Shown: positions 15,636 to 25,553 of the stretch, one piece after another
Numbering within the stretch: the first letter of the stretch is position 1
Layout of the letters: each line of letters begins with the position of its first letter
NCBI GenBank assembly: GCA_944331835.1
Contig: CALVIU010000002.1
Coordinates: 1-48,515 of the forward strand
Source: an uncultured Bacilli bacterium
GTDB lineage: Bacteria > Bacillota_I > Bacilli_A > RF39 > UBA660
Reading direction: 5' to 3'
Length of the DNA: 48,515 bases
Position numbers and translations under genes: made by a program
The notes under the pieces: model-generated
The model's input: only the letters and a program-made list of their open reading frames with translations
Database searches by the model: none
Told to the model about the DNA's origin: nothing

Positions 15636-16253
15636 ATGAAAGAGTACATGAAAAAAACATTGAACTATTATGAAAATAATGCTCAGGAATACGCCAATAA
15701 TTGGACCGATGATTTCCTAAGTAATTATGATTTTACTGTTCCTGATATATTTTTGAGTTATTTAGATGCCAATGCTAATATTTTGGATTTAGGCTATGGC
15801 ACTGGTAGAGATAGTAAATATTTTTTAGACAAAGGATATAATGTAACAGCTATTGATGGTTCCCAAGAGTTTTGTAAAATGGCTTCAAAATATTTGAATT
15901 TACCAGTTGCCAATATCAATTTTTTAGATATGGATTATACAGATGAATTTGATGGTGTATTTGCCTGTGCCTCACTTCTTCACTTAAATGATACTGATTT
16001 GCCAATTGTTTTAGAAAAAATATATAAATCTTTAAAAGAAAATGGAATTTTGTATTGTTCATTTAAGAAAGGTGAAGCCTCTAGAATAGATGATAACTCT
16101 AGATTTTACAATGATATGACTGAAGAAAAATTTACTAAGATTATAAATAATTTGAACGGAAAATTCCATTTGCTCAAGACTTGGGAAAGCAATCAATACA
16201 AGTCATCAACTAAATTTATTAACTTTATTTTAAGGAGGGAGAAATATGACTAA
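15636..16253 (+). CDS. Class I SAM-dependent methyltransferase
   Basis: The 205-residue protein has the SAM-binding motif I 'ILDLGYGTGRDSKYFLDKG' (about residues 48-67), motif II 'VTAIDGSQEF' with the acidic ribose-binding residue, and 'FDGVFACASLLHL' (motif IV). The C-terminal 'ILYCSFKKG' supports the TehB/UbiE-like small-molecule group. The substrate is unknown. It overlaps the next gene by eight bases and follows the Fic gene closely, so the three are probably co-transcribed. Confidence 0.88.
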   Translation: MKEYMKKTLNYYENNAQEYANNWTDDFLSNYDFTVPDIFLSYLDANANILDLGYGTGRDSKYFLDKGYNVTAIDGSQEFCKMASKYLNLPVANINFLDMDYTDEFDGVFACASLLHLNDTDLPIVLEKIYKSLKENGILYCSFKKGEASRIDDNSRFYNDMTEEKFTKIINNLNGKFHLLKTWESNQYKSSTKFINFILRREKYD

Positions 16254-16971
16254 AATAATTGGAATATTTCCAACTGTTAGAATAGAAGAAGAAAGTCACC
16301 CTTACCATAAACGCTACGAATTTATAATTCATTATCCGCATAAGATTTATGAATGTGGTGCCATACCAATGGGACTATTATTAGATCATGGTCATGTATC
16401 TAAAGAACAATTAGATCTATGCGATGCTTTTTTATTACCAGGAGGACATCGTATCGATAAAAGTGTCTATGAACTATTGATATATGCTTATAAAAATAAA
16501 AAGCCAGTTTTAGGTATATGTATGGGAATGCAGACTATGAGTATATTTTCAGTAATACTAGATAACTTAAAAGAAAACTTAACCATAGATAATTTTTTAA
16601 ATAAATATACTGAAATAATTAAGGATAATCCAATAATAAATAAAATAGATAATGGGGAAATACACGATGTCCTTCTAGCAGATCATCCAATAAGAGATGC
16701 TTTTCATAAACTTTCTATTACTAAAGATAATATTTTATATAGAATATATCAAGAAGATATTATTGATATTGTTTGTTTGCATACTTATGAAGTAAATAGA
16801 GTAGGAAGTCTATTTAAAATATCCGCCAAATCTCCAAAAGGAGTAATTGAAGCAATTGAATCAACCAATAAAAATTTATTTTGGATTGGTACTCAATTTC
16901 ATCCAGAAGCAAATCCTAATGATAAAATATTTGAATACTTTATAAATAATATCAATGAAAAAAAGTATTAG
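16246..16971 (+). CDS. Class I glutamine amidotransferase-like protein (peptidase C26)
   Basis: This resembles gamma-glutamyl hydrolases of the PuuD group, which cleave gamma-glutamyl bonds. The nucleophile elbow is 'LGICMGMQ' with C92; the other triad residues are H219 and E221 in 'TQFHPEAN'. 'AFLLPGGHRI' is the conserved oxyanion-side loop. The 241 residues fit the stand-alone family. No synthetase partner is nearby, so it is more likely a hydrolase than an amidotransferase subunit. GGAGGG precedes the start. Confidence 0.85.
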   Translation: MTKIIGIFPTVRIEEESHPYHKRYEFIIHYPHKIYECGAIPMGLLLDHGHVSKEQLDLCDAFLLPGGHRIDKSVYELLIYAYKNKKPVLGICMGMQTMSIFSVILDNLKENLTIDNFLNKYTEIIKDNPIINKIDNGEIHDVLLADHPIRDAFHKLSITKDNILYRIYQEDIIDIVCLHTYEVNRVGSLFKISAKSPKGVIEAIESTNKNLFWIGTQFHPEANPNDKIFEYFINNINEKKY

Positions 16972-17021
16972 CCTAGATTTAATGAACCTATATTATTTAT
17001 TAACAGATGGAGAATGTTTTA

Positions 17022-17435
17022 ATGAAAATAATAACGAAATTACTTAAAAATATATTATTTGATACTGTGGTTTATACAGTGATTGTTCTTTTAATATCTA
17101 ATTTGCTAAAAAATAATGGATATGTATTTTTGGTGTGGTTTAAAAATTTCAATTTTATATTAATATCCCTTGGAATCATAATAGGAACTATTCAGACATA
17201 CTATCAAATTGTTAAAGATAAATCAAATCGCACTATAATAATTATCGTAACAGTATTTTTTGAATTACTTATAATATTGTCAATTGCGTTTTTCTTTTTT
17301 ATCTTCCAAAATAAAGAAGAAATTGTTTATAAAAACAATAAAAAGATGATTGTAGAAACAAAACCATCTAGTAGTTGTTTTTATGATTATGAAAATGTTT
17401 TTATTCGAAATGTTGAGTATAAATTTTGTAGTTAA
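17022..17435 (+). CDS. Multi-pass membrane hypothetical protein
   Basis: ATG 17022 is chosen because GGAG in front of it makes the in-frame ATG 17007 part of the ribosome-binding site. The 137 residues hold three hydrophobic segments (about 12-30, 45-60 and 70-95) and a hydrophilic C-terminus with two cysteines. No family is recognised. It sits between the amidotransferase gene and the uvrB promoter. Confidence 0.6.
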   Translation: MKIITKLLKNILFDTVVYTVIVLLISNLLKNNGYVFLVWFKNFNFILISLGIIIGTIQTYYQIVKDKSNRTIIIIVTVFFELLIILSIAFFFFIFQNKEEIVYKNNKKMIVETKPSSSCFYDYENVFIRNVEYKFCS

Positions 17436-17455
17436 AGTGAAAATATTAATATATA

Positions 17456-17484
17456 TTGTTAAAACTCTAAAAAAATGCTAGAAT
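17456..17484 (+). promoter_or_regulatory. uvrB promoter
   Basis: TTGTTA (17456-17461), 17-bp spacer, TAGAAT (17479-17484) with TGC in front as extended -10. No LexA-box-like sequence is seen around it. Confidence 0.65.
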
Positions 17485-17524
17485 ATTTTCGTTAATTTTC
17501 TTGCTTTAAAAAGGAGGTATCTTT

Positions 17525-19471
17525 ATGTTTGAATTAGTATCTAAATTTCAACCTAGTGGTGATCAACCAGAAGCAATTAAAAAATTAGTTGATGGTATCA
17601 ATTCAGGAAAAAAAGAACAAGTATTGCTTGGAGCAACAGGAACAGGTAAAACATTTACTGTAGCTAATGTGATAAAAGAGGTCAATAAACCGACGCTTGT
17701 TCTGGCCCACAATAAAACGCTTGCTGGGCAACTTTATGCCGAATTAAAAGAGTTTTTCCCTAATAATCATGTCGAATATTTTGTTTCGTATTACGATTAT
17801 TATCAACCAGAAGCCTATGTTCCAAGTAGTGATACTTATATTGAAAAAGATGCATCTATTAACGATGAAATTGATGAACTAAGACATGCTGCAACAAGTG
17901 CTTTAATTAATCATCGCGATGTTATAGTGGTTGCTTCTGTTTCATGTATTTATGGTATCGGCGAAAAAGAAGAATATGAAAAAAATATGCTTATCTTAAC
18001 TGTTGGAGATTCTATCTCTCGTAACAAAATTTTAAATCGTTTGATAGATATGACTTATGAACGTAGTGACTTAGACTTTCACCGGGGAACATTCCGTGTC
18101 CGTGGTAATAACATTGATGTAGTTCCAATAAATGAACATGCCAGTGGAATTCGCATTTCTTTAGATGAAGATACTGTCGAATCGATTGCTTTATTTGACC
18201 CTTTGACAGGTGTAGTAACTTCTAATAAAAAAAGCATTACTATTTCTCCGGCATCTCACTTTGTAACTAGTAAAGATAAATTAGATGTTGCTATTACTCG
18301 TATTGAAGATGAATTAAAGGAAAGACTAGAGGAACTTAAGAGTCAAAATAAATTAATCGAAGAACAACGTTTACGTGAAAGGACAAATTACGATATTGAG
18401 ATGCTTCGAGAAACGGGTTTTTGTAATGGTGTAGAAAATTACTCACGTCATTTAGCTCTTAGAGAAGCCGGGGAAACTCCTAGCTGTTTAATTGATTTCT
18501 TTCCTAAAGATTTTTTATTGGTTGTTGATGAATCTCATGTAACTCTTCCTCAAGTACGCGGAATGTATAATGGCGATAGACAACGGAAACAAACTTTAGT
18601 TGATTATGGCTTCCGTCTTCCAAGTGCTCTTGATAATAGACCATTAACATTTGATGAATTTAATTCTAAAATTAACCAAGCCATCTATGTTTCAGCTACA
18701 CCCGGAGATTATGAACTTGAAAAAACAGATGGTTTATTTGTAGAGCAAATTATCAGACCGACAGGATTGCTTGATCCAATTATTGAAGTTCGGAAAACTG
18801 AAGGACAAATTGATGACATCATTAGTGAAATTAGAGATAGAATAGAAAAAAATGAAAGAGTATTAATTACAACTCTTACAATTAGAATGAGCGAAGAATT
18901 AACCAACTACTTAAAAGAAATGAATATTAAGGTTGCTTATTTACACAGCGAAATTAAAACTCTTGAACGACTTAAAATTATTCAAGACTTACGTCTTGGT
19001 ACTTATGATTGTGTTGTAGGTATTAATCTTTTACGTGAAGGATTAGATATACCTGAAGTAAGTTTGATATGCATATTAGATGCTGATAAGCAAGGTTTCT
19101 TACGTAGTAGTAGAAGTCTAATTCAAACCATCGGTAGGTGTGCTCGTAATGCTTCTGGAAAAGTTATCATGTATGCCGATACAGTAAGTGAAGCGATGGA
19201 TGAAGCCATCAAAGAAACCAAAAGAAGAAGAGAAATTCAAGAAAAATATAATGCAGAACATGGAATTGTTCCTAAAACAATTATTAAAGAAATTAAAGAA
19301 GTAGTAACTAACGAAATGGTTACAGAAAATAAAAAGAAAAAAGTAAGTAAGAAAGAAAAAGAAAAGATGATTTTACAAATTGAAGATGAAATGAAAGAAG
19401 CAGCTCGTAATTTAGATTTTGAAAGAGCTATGGAACTTAGAGACATTTTATTTGAAATGAAAGGTATTTAA
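17525..19471 (+). CDS. uvrB: Excinuclease ABC subunit B
   Basis: UvrB is the damage-verifying helicase of nucleotide excision repair, working with UvrA and UvrC. The 648 residues show Walker A 'GATGTGKT' (36-43), the beta-hairpin region '[20 protein letters not shown]', 'DESHVTLPQ' (Walker B), 'QTIGRCARN' (motif VI) and the C-terminal UVR helix '[19 protein letters not shown]' that contacts UvrC. AAGGAGGT precedes the ATG. Neither uvrA nor uvrC is in the window, so uvrB stands alone here rather than in a uvrBA operon. Confidence 0.98.
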   Translation: MFELVSKFQPSGDQPEAIKKLVDGINSGKKEQVLLGATGTGKTFTVANVIKEVNKPTLVLAHNKTLAGQLYAELKEFFPNNHVEYFVSYYDYYQPEAYVPSSDTYIEKDASINDEIDELRHAATSALINHRDVIVVASVSCIYGIGEKEEYEKNMLILTVGDSISRNKILNRLIDMTYERSDLDFHRGTFRVRGNNIDVVPINEHASGIRISLDEDTVESIALFDPLTGVVTSNKKSITISPASHFVTSKDKLDVAITRIEDELKERLEELKSQNKLIEEQRLRERTNYDIEMLRETGFCNGVENYSRHLALREAGETPSCLIDFFPKDFLLVVDESHVTLPQVRGMYNGDRQRKQTLVDYGFRLPSALDNRPLTFDEFNSKINQAIYVSATPGDYELEKTDGLFVEQIIRPTGLLDPIIEVRKTEGQIDDIISEIRDRIEKNERVLITTLTIRMSEELTNYLKEMNIKVAYLHSEIKTLERLKIIQDLRLGTYDCVVGINLLREGLDIPEVSLICILDADKQGFLRSSRSLIQTIGRCARNASGKVIMYADTVSEAMDEAIKETKRRREIQEKYNAEHGIVPKTIIKEIKEVVTNEMVTENKKKKVSKKEKEKMILQIEDEMKEAARNLDFERAMELRDILFEMKGI

Positions 19472-19486
19472 AAATACCCAATATTA

Positions 19487-19495
19487 TGGTAAAAT
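19487..19495 (+). promoter_or_regulatory. Extended -10 promoter for ppaC
   Basis: TGG-TAAAAT at 19487-19495, between uvrB and the next gene. Confidence 0.5.
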
Positions 19496-19519
19496 CATGG
19501 AAGTAAAGAGGTGGAAAAA

Positions 19520-21142
19520 ATGACAACATTTATTTTTGGACATAAAAGTCCCGATACTGATACAGTATGTTCAAGTATTGCTTTGTCATATTTAAAAAAT
19601 GAACTTGGGGGCAAAACCGTTCCTAAAGTTTTAGGTAATATCAATAATGAAACAAAATTTGTATTAAATTATTTTAAGGTACCTGTTCCAAGTTACTTAA
19701 ATGATGTTAGGGTTAGAATAAAAAATATTAAGTATGATAAAAAAGCATATATAAATGAGGAGTCATCTATTGATGCAGCATTTAAATTAATGCAAAAACA
19801 AAATATAACAGCTATTCCTTTAATAGATGAAAAGAAAAAATTAACAGGTTATGTAACTTTAAAAGAAATTGCCCGTTATTTAATCAATGGTAATAAGGAA
19901 ATAGTTAACACTAAATTGGATAATATTATTGAAACTCTTAATGCCAAAGTTATAACAAAGTTTGATGATTATATTTCTGGTGATATATTAATCGCCGGAT
20001 TAGAAGATAAAACAATAAAAAAAGAAATAGAAATATCAGAAAGAGATATTTTAATCGTTGGAGATCGGTATAAAGTATTAGATTATGCCATCGAACAACA
20101 TGTTAAGTTAATTATCTTGCCATTGAATATTAATATTGACAGTAAAATTATTAAAAAAGCGGAAAAAAATCATGTTAATATTATAGCATCAGAATTAGAT
20201 AGCTTTCAAATTGCCAACAAAATACTTTTAAGCAATTATATTAAGAGCATTAACACTAATAAAAATCCTGTTACTGTTTATAACGATGATTATTTTACAG
20301 ATTTCAAAACGATGACTCACAAAGTAAATCATACTAATTATCCAGTTATCAACAATAAAAATGAGTGCTTAGGATTAATTAGATTAACTGGACCAAATGA
20401 TTATGAAAAACAAAAAGTAATATTAGTTGATCATAATAATTTAGCTCAATCAGTCGACGGTATTGAAGAAGCTAATATTCTAGAAATTATTGACCACCAT
20501 AACCTTGGTGCAATTGGTACTAGTGTACCTATTAATTTCAGATCTAAACCAGTTGGTTGCACTTCAACGATGATTTATGATATGTTTACTGAAAATAAAG
20601 TAAGTATTCCTAAAAATATCGCCGGATTAATGCTTTCAGCAATTCTTTCAGATACGTTATTATTAACTAGCCCAACAACAACGGAAGATGACAGATTTGC
20701 TGCTGTAAAATTAGCTAATATTGCTAAAGTTGATATTGATACTTATGGTTTGGAAATGTTAAAAGCTGCTAGTTCCATTGAAGGTAAAACTGTTGAAGAA
20801 CTGATTAAAACTGACTTTAAAACATATAATGTTGGAACTAAAACATTGGGTATAGGTCAAATAATGACCATGGATTTTGATACTATTGAGAAAAATGTTG
20901 ATGAATTTATAAATAAATTAAATGAAATGGTCGATACTAATTATAGTATCGTAGTAATATTTATTACCGATATTATCAAAAATGGTTCATATGTTTTATA
21001 TAACGAAAAAGCTGCTGATATTATCGCCGATAGTTTTGGTATTAAAAATATTCATCAAGGAGTATTTTTACCAAAGATGGTATCTCGTAAAAAACAAATA
21101 TTACCAGCTATTTTAAATACGATAGATAATTCTGATAATTAG
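19520..21142 (+). CDS. ppaC: Manganese-dependent inorganic pyrophosphatase with CBS and DRTGG domains
   Basis: This family II (DHH) pyrophosphatase hydrolyses PPi to phosphate. ATG 19520 is preferred over GTG 19511 because GAGGTGG precedes it. The DHH half begins 'FGHKSPDTDTVCSS' (H8, D12, D14 as metal ligands), then CBS repeat 1 (about 67-130), a DRTGG-like domain (about 150-240) and CBS repeat 2 (about 250-295). The DHH module resumes with 'DHHN' at 325-328, followed by DHHA2. At 540 residues it is the long, adenine-nucleotide-regulated form rather than the simple enzyme of about 310 residues. An SDR gene follows 10 bases later. Confidence 0.93.
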   Translation: MTTFIFGHKSPDTDTVCSSIALSYLKNELGGKTVPKVLGNINNETKFVLNYFKVPVPSYLNDVRVRIKNIKYDKKAYINEESSIDAAFKLMQKQNITAIPLIDEKKKLTGYVTLKEIARYLINGNKEIVNTKLDNIIETLNAKVITKFDDYISGDILIAGLEDKTIKKEIEISERDILIVGDRYKVLDYAIEQHVKLIILPLNINIDSKIIKKAEKNHVNIIASELDSFQIANKILLSNYIKSINTNKNPVTVYNDDYFTDFKTMTHKVNHTNYPVINNKNECLGLIRLTGPNDYEKQKVILVDHNNLAQSVDGIEEANILEIIDHHNLGAIGTSVPINFRSKPVGCTSTMIYDMFTENKVSIPKNIAGLMLSAILSDTLLLTSPTTTEDDRFAAVKLANIAKVDIDTYGLEMLKAASSIEGKTVEELIKTDFKTYNVGTKTLGIGQIMTMDFDTIEKNVDEFINKLNEMVDTNYSIVVIFITDIIKNGSYVLYNEKAADIIADSFGIKNIHQGVFLPKMVSRKKQILPAILNTIDNSDN

Positions 21143-21152
21143 GATGTGATTT

Positions 21153-21908
21153 ATGAAAGCATTAGTAACTGGAGCATCCTCCGGAATAGGAAAACACATG
21201 GCTTATTATCTAGCTGATAAAAATATTGATTTAATTTTAGTAGCTAGAAATAAAAAAGCAATGGAAAAGATAAAAAAAGAAGTTAATGTTTCTGTTAAAA
21301 TAATTTCTCTTGATTTAACAAAAATTGAAAATGTCTATAAGCTTTATGAACAAACTAAAAGTGAAAAAATTGATATTTTAATTAACAATGCCGGATTTGG
21401 TTTATTTGGAACTTTTGCGGAAACTAACCTCGATAGAGAATTAGAAATGATTGATTTAAATATCAAAGCATATCATATACTAACAAAGTTATATCTTAAA
21501 GATTTTATTAAAAAAGATTCTGGGTATATTTTAAATGTTTGTTCCAGTGCAGGATTTATGGCGGGTCCAAGACTTAGTACTTACTATGCGACCAAAAATT
21601 ACATTACTAAACTTACAATGGCTATCAATGAAGAATTACGTCAAGCGGGAAGTAATGTATCTATTTCAGCTCTTTGTCCGGGACCAGTAAATACTAACTT
21701 TAACAAAGTAGCCCATGGCGAGTTTTCTATTAGAGAAGCTGACCCTGCATATGTTACTAAATATGCAATTGATAAGATGTTTGCTCGTAAGATGCTAATA
21801 GTTCCAACATTTAAAATGAAATTAACACTTTTTGCAAGCAGATTTGCTCCATATAGGTTACAATTACTTATTGCTTATCATATTCAAGGAAAAAAATTAG
21901 GCAAATAA
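21153..21908 (+). CDS. Short-chain dehydrogenase/reductase
   Basis: The 251-residue Rossmann enzyme has 'TGASSGIG' for NAD(P) binding near the N-terminus, 'NNAG' and the catalytic Ser plus 'YYATK' (Tyr-x3-Lys). 'PGPVNTNF' is the conserved loop after the active site. The basic residue in 'VARNKK' after the second strand suggests NADP(H). The C-terminal 40 residues are basic and hydrophobic, which may give membrane association, as in DltE-like SDRs. Substrate unknown. A terminator follows. Confidence 0.9.
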   Translation: MKALVTGASSGIGKHMAYYLADKNIDLILVARNKKAMEKIKKEVNVSVKIISLDLTKIENVYKLYEQTKSEKIDILINNAGFGLFGTFAETNLDRELEMIDLNIKAYHILTKLYLKDFIKKDSGYILNVCSSAGFMAGPRLSTYYATKNYITKLTMAINEELRQAGSNVSISALCPGPVNTNFNKVAHGEFSIREADPAYVTKYAIDKMFARKMLIVPTFKMKLTLFASRFAPYRLQLLIAYHIQGKKLGK

Positions 21909-21940
21909 TAAATAAACTCAAAAGTGACAAAAAGAAACTT

Positions 21941-21975
21941 AAAATTGGTAGTAATCAACTATCAATTTTTTTATG
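21941..21975 (+). terminator. Intrinsic terminator after the SDR gene
   Basis: AAAATTGGTAGT (21941-21952) pairs with ACTATCAATTTT (21958-21969), with one G-T pair and an AATCA loop, followed by T residues. A degenerate relative of this element lies at 23372-23426. Confidence 0.75.
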
Positions 21976-21983
21976 CTTGATAT

Positions 21984-22097
21984 ATGAAAAGAATTATTGA
22001 AGAAATTAAAGATTTAATTAAGGTAATAATATATGTTGGTATAGTAATAATGCTAATTATCTCAGTATTTTTCTTTATGCATTTCATCTCTTTATGA
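21984..22097 (+). CDS. Small single-pass membrane protein
   Basis: A 37-codon frame starts at ATG 21984: an amphipathic basic/acidic N-terminus ('MKRIIEEIKDLIKV'), then about 20 hydrophobic residues, ending 'FMHFISL'. No strong ribosome-binding site is seen and it begins only about 10 bases after the SDR terminator, so it needs its own promoter. Small membrane peptides of this form are common in Bacillota, but this one is supported only by composition. Confidence 0.35.
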   Translation: MKRIIEEIKDLIKVIIYVGIVIMLIISVFFFMHFISL

Positions 22098-22103
22098 TAT
22101 ACT
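22095..22103 (+). promoter_or_regulatory. Extended -10 promoter for GH25 lysozyme
   Basis: TGA-TATACT at 22095-22103, 18 bp before the gene, overlapping the stop of the small membrane ORF. Confidence 0.5.
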
Positions 22104-22120
22104 AGTAATAGGTGATGTAA

Positions 22121-23323
22121 ATGAAAAAATATATTATAATTGGTAGTATTATTGTAATAGTTTTAATCGGCGGGTTTTTAACATGGCATTATCTGCGGGT
22201 CAAATATGCTAATGTTGAGCTTGTTTTAAAAGAAGATTTAGATATTGAGTTTTTAAGTGATGCTAAAGTATCAGATTTCATTGAGAGTTTAAATGGTGAA
22301 ATTATTGATGATAAAAAAATTGATACAACAAAAGTTGGGAACCAAGAAGTAGTGTTTAAATATATTAATGAAGATAATATAGAATTAGAATGTTCTTATA
22401 ATATAAATGTAGTTGATGTAACACCACCTCTTGTATGGCTAAATGGTACTTATAATGTTAACGTTGGAAGCGAAGACACATTAGCTGATGATATTTTATG
22501 CGGAGATGATTTTGATTCTAATCCTACTTGTGAAATAATCGGAGACTATAACATGGACGAGGCAGGTTCTTATGATTTAGTTTTTAAAGCAACTGATTCT
22601 AGTGGTAATGTAACTGAAAAAGAATTTACATTAAATGTTCGCGTTCCATCAGGTAGTAGTGGACCTTCATCAAGTGGTACTAGAAGCAGGACTGAATTTG
22701 CTGATGTTATCGCTGAATACAAAACTGAAAATACCGAAATAGGCATTGATGTTTCTAAATGGCAAGGTGACATTGACTTTGATGCCTTAAAGTCTGCCGG
22801 TGTAGAATTTGTCATTATTCGAGTTGGAACTGCTGATGGTATTGATGGCGAATATCTTTTAGATAGTAAATTTAAACAAAATATCGAAGGTGCCAATAAA
22901 GCGGGAATTCCTGTAGGTATATATTTTTATTCTTATGCTAATTCAAAAGATAGAGCCATAGCGGATGCTAAGTGGATTTTAAAACAAATTGAAGGTTACC
23001 AAGTTGATTTGCCAATTGCTTTTGACTGGGAAAATTGGAGTTTCTATAATGAATTTAATCTAAGCTTCTTTGGGCTTACTGACATGGCCAATAGTTTTTT
23101 GAATGTTGTTGAAGATGCTGGATATGAAGGAATGCTTTATAGTAGTAAAACCTATTTAGAAAATATATGGCTTAATACAGATTATCCAGTATGGCTTGCT
23201 CATTATACTAGTAAAACCAACTATGCTGGAGCATTTTCTTATTGGCAACTATGTAATAATGGACGTGTTTCAGGCATCAATGGTGATGTTGACATAAATA
23301 TTCGTTATTTAGCAACCGAGTAG
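22121..23323 (+). CDS. Membrane-anchored GH25 lysozyme with Ig-like domains
   Basis: The 400-residue protein cuts the muramic acid-GlcNAc bond of peptidoglycan. Residues about 4-24 are a signal anchor. About 30-172 form one or two Ig/cadherin-like beta domains ('VDVTPPLVWLNG', 'YDLVFKATDSSGNV'), followed by a Ser/Gly linker (about 175-187). The GH25 domain covers about 205-398: 'IGIDVSKWQGDIDF' with D210, 'VIIRVG', 'GIYFYSYA', and D302-W-E304 in 'FDWEN' as the catalytic acidic pair. 'SYWQLCNNGRVSGI' is the conserved end. It is probably a cell-wall remodelling enzyme rather than a phage lysin, given the anchor and lack of prophage genes. Confidence 0.93.
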   Translation: MKKYIIIGSIIVIVLIGGFLTWHYLRVKYANVELVLKEDLDIEFLSDAKVSDFIESLNGEIIDDKKIDTTKVGNQEVVFKYINEDNIELECSYNINVVDVTPPLVWLNGTYNVNVGSEDTLADDILCGDDFDSNPTCEIIGDYNMDEAGSYDLVFKATDSSGNVTEKEFTLNVRVPSGSSGPSSSGTRSRTEFADVIAEYKTENTEIGIDVSKWQGDIDFDALKSAGVEFVIIRVGTADGIDGEYLLDSKFKQNIEGANKAGIPVGIYFYSYANSKDRAIADAKWILKQIEGYQVDLPIAFDWENWSFYNEFNLSFFGLTDMANSFLNVVEDAGYEGMLYSSKTYLENIWLNTDYPVWLAHYTSKTNYAGAFSYWQLCNNGRVSGINGDVDINIRYLATE

Positions 23324-23371
23324 CACTAAATTTAAGTTAAAACGCAACCAAGTTACAATTTGCAACCGTAA

Positions 23372-23426
23372 TTTGACAAAAAACAACCTAAAGTTGGTAG
23401 TTAAAAAACTAATAATTTAATAAAAT
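23372..23426 (+). promoter_or_regulatory. Intergenic element with dyad and -10 before membrane XRE gene
   Basis: Downstream of the GH25 gene, TTTGACAAAAA, then AAGTTGGTAGTT, a loop and AACTAATAATTT form an imperfect hairpin resembling the 21941 terminator. TAGTT-AAAA-AACTA (23398-23411) is a perfect short dyad, and TAAAAT (23421-23426) is a possible -10. CAACC occurs three times between 23346 and 23389. The dyad could be an autoregulatory operator for the XRE gene. Confidence 0.4.
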
Positions 23427-23445
23427 TTATGGCGAGGTGAGGAAA

Positions 23446-24969
23446 ATGAAGTTTTGTGAAAAACTCCAAAAATTAAGAAAAGAGAAAGGATATTCTCAAG
23501 AGCAATTAGCGGATTTGCTAGATGTATCTCGTCAATCTGTATCTAAATGGGAATCTGGAACAACTTATCCAGAAATGGATAAATTATTAAGTTTATGTAA
23601 AATATTCGATGTTACATTAGATGACTTAACTAATGACGAAATAACAGATAAAACTATAAAAGAAAAAAGTAAAAATAATTTTAGTAGTTTTGTATATGCT
23701 ATTTTAGATATGATTAATAAAAGCATTGAAATGTTTAAAAATATGAACAAAAAAGAAGTAATAAAATGTATTTCTGAGTTATTTATATTGGTAATCATTT
23801 TATTAATATTTAAATTTCCTTTTAATTATATTGATTCATTAGCAAAAGATATTTTTATTAATTTTTCAGATAATACATTTAATGCTTTAAATAGTATCTG
23901 GTTATTTCTATCTAATACAATTTATTTAATATTATTTATAACAATATTTATCTATGTTTATAAAATTAGATTCTTAGATAAATACAATTATGAAACTACT
24001 TTAAAAAATAAAGAAAAAGAAACAAGTGAAATGGCAGTAGACCCAGAAGAAAAAAATATAGAGTTGCCTTCTAAAACGAGAGAAAAACATTCATTTATAT
24101 TATTTGATGTTTTAGGGTCAATATTTAATATATTTATAAAAATATGTTTATTGTTTATTATAGTTCCTTTAATTATTTGTTTTATATTTTTAGTAATATG
24201 CACAACTATTGCTTTGATAATTCAATTTTTAGGAATACACTATATTGGAGTATTCATTGCCTTAATCGGAGCAACATTGGCAGTTGGTATTATTATGGAA
24301 TTATTTATTAGATTCCTTTTGAGTAGCACAGTTCCTTTTAAACGAATGTTTTCATTATTTCTAATTGGAATAATTACTTTTGGTGTTGGATCTGGCTTAA
24401 CAACTTACGAAGTTTCAAAAATTAAATTCTATGACGAAATACCAGAAAATATCCAAAAGAGCAAAATAGAAAATACTTATGATATGAGTGAAAATTTATT
24501 CTTTAGAGCAGATTTATATACTGATGGCATTAACTATAAAATAGATGATACGCTTAGCAACAAAGTAAAAGTTGAAATTGCTTACTATGAAGATTTTCTC
24601 AAAGTAGATACACATATGGAAGATGAATTTTACGTAATAAATTCTTATTCATTGTGGAATAATACAATAAATTATCTTGATATACTTAAAAATGATTTGA
24701 AAAATAAAACAATATATAACTATGAACTTTTAGGAAAAGTTGATATAACTATTACTTCCAGTTCAGCAAATATTGATATTATTAAGAAAAATAGTCAAAG
24801 TTATTATGAAAAACTTCATGAAAATACAGAAAATTATTATATTTATCAAGAAGAAATATATAATCTTCAAGAAGAATTGCAAAATAAAAACAATGAAAAT
24901 GCTCAATTGCGTGAAAAAATCGATGAATTACAAGCTAAGTTAGATAATATTAATAGTGTTATAGGATAG
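23446..24969 (+). CDS. Membrane-bound XRE-family regulator
   Basis: ATG 23446 (with GAGGTGAGG before it) gives 507 residues. Residues 1-65 are a cytoplasmic XRE HTH: 'LQKLRKEKGYSQEQLADLLDVSRQSVSKWE'. They are followed by four or five hydrophobic segments (about 105-125, 145-170, 215-260, 275-300). An extracytoplasmic domain of about 150 residues comes next, with a C-terminal coiled coil (about 460-505, heptad-like 'LQEELQNKNNENAQLREKID'). This layout suggests a one-component sensor whose DNA-binding domain is tied to the membrane. The ligand and targets are unknown. Confidence 0.85.
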   Translation: MKFCEKLQKLRKEKGYSQEQLADLLDVSRQSVSKWESGTTYPEMDKLLSLCKIFDVTLDDLTNDEITDKTIKEKSKNNFSSFVYAILDMINKSIEMFKNMNKKEVIKCISELFILVIILLIFKFPFNYIDSLAKDIFINFSDNTFNALNSIWLFLSNTIYLILFITIFIYVYKIRFLDKYNYETTLKNKEKETSEMAVDPEEKNIELPSKTREKHSFILFDVLGSIFNIFIKICLLFIIVPLIICFIFLVICTTIALIIQFLGIHYIGVFIALIGATLAVGIIMELFIRFLLSSTVPFKRMFSLFLIGIITFGVGSGLTTYEVSKIKFYDEIPENIQKSKIENTYDMSENLFFRADLYTDGINYKIDDTLSNKVKVEIAYYEDFLKVDTHMEDEFYVINSYSLWNNTINYLDILKNDLKNKTIYNYELLGKVDITITSSSANIDIIKKNSQSYYEKLHENTENYYIYQEEIYNLQEELQNKNNENAQLREKIDELQAKLDNINSVIG

Positions 24970-24988
24970 GGTAAAAACCTATTCTTTT
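24964..24988 (+). terminator. Intrinsic terminator after the membrane XRE gene
   Basis: GGATAGG (24964-24970) pairs with CCTATTC (24978-24984), with one G-T pair, followed by TTTT. It overlaps the stop codon. Confidence 0.6.
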
Positions 24989-25023
24989 GTTATTCTCCAC
25001 TTTTAAAATTCCCCAAAAAATAT

Positions 25024-25029
25024 TATAAT
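25024..25029 (+). promoter_or_regulatory. -10 element for hypothetical pair
   Basis: TATAAT at 25024-25029, 20 bp before the gene at 25050; no clear -35. Confidence 0.4.
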
Positions 25030-25049
25030 AAATACAACGGGTGGTTTAA

Positions 25050-25553
25050 ATGTGGATAAATATAGATATAGATTTAAACATTGAGGAAATAGCAAATTAT
25101 TTGCAAGAACTATCAACATCATTACATGACCCAATATATTTATCTTTTAATACAACAGTATCATATGCTGAAGTTTCAAGTTATCTAAATTCACTATTAG
25201 CTATTATTGTTAGTTTAGGATTAGATATCCGTATTGGACCGCATTTTATTGATGAGGGGTTTGTTTCTAAAGGTCAAATAAAAAATGAAGATGAATTATA
25301 TTTTTTAACACCTGGAGAAAAAGTTATTTGGTATACAAAGCATTACTCAGTACCAGATATTCATACGATTATATTTCTAGGGACCCATTTTGGCATTGAC
25401 CCATTAATCGTTAAAACAAAAGATAAAAGTAAAAGATATCAATATCACTTTATTCAACGCGAACCAATCGATTTAGAAATATCTAAACTAATAGGTAATG
25501 AAAGATTAAATTTAACAAGAATGAAAAGGAATGGTTATGAAAACAACAATTAA
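25050..25553 (+). CDS. Hypothetical soluble protein
   Basis: The 167-residue protein has no signal or membrane segment. It alternates helices and strands, opens with 'MWINIDIDLNIEEIANYL' and contains 'LTPGEKVIWYTKHY'. No family is recognised. GGGTGG precedes the ATG. The next gene overlaps its end by 17 bases, so the two are coupled. Confidence 0.6.
   Translation: MWINIDIDLNIEEIANYLQELSTSLHDPIYLSFNTTVSYAEVSSYLNSLLAIIVSLGLDIRIGPHFIDEGFVSKGQIKNEDELYFLTPGEKVIWYTKHYSVPDIHTIIFLGTHFGIDPLIVKTKDKSKRYQYHFIQREPIDLEISKLIGNERLNLTRMKRNGYENNN

Noticed and set aside
17436-17524. SOS box at uvrB
   Set aside because: No GAAC-N4-GTTC-like sequence in the promoter region.
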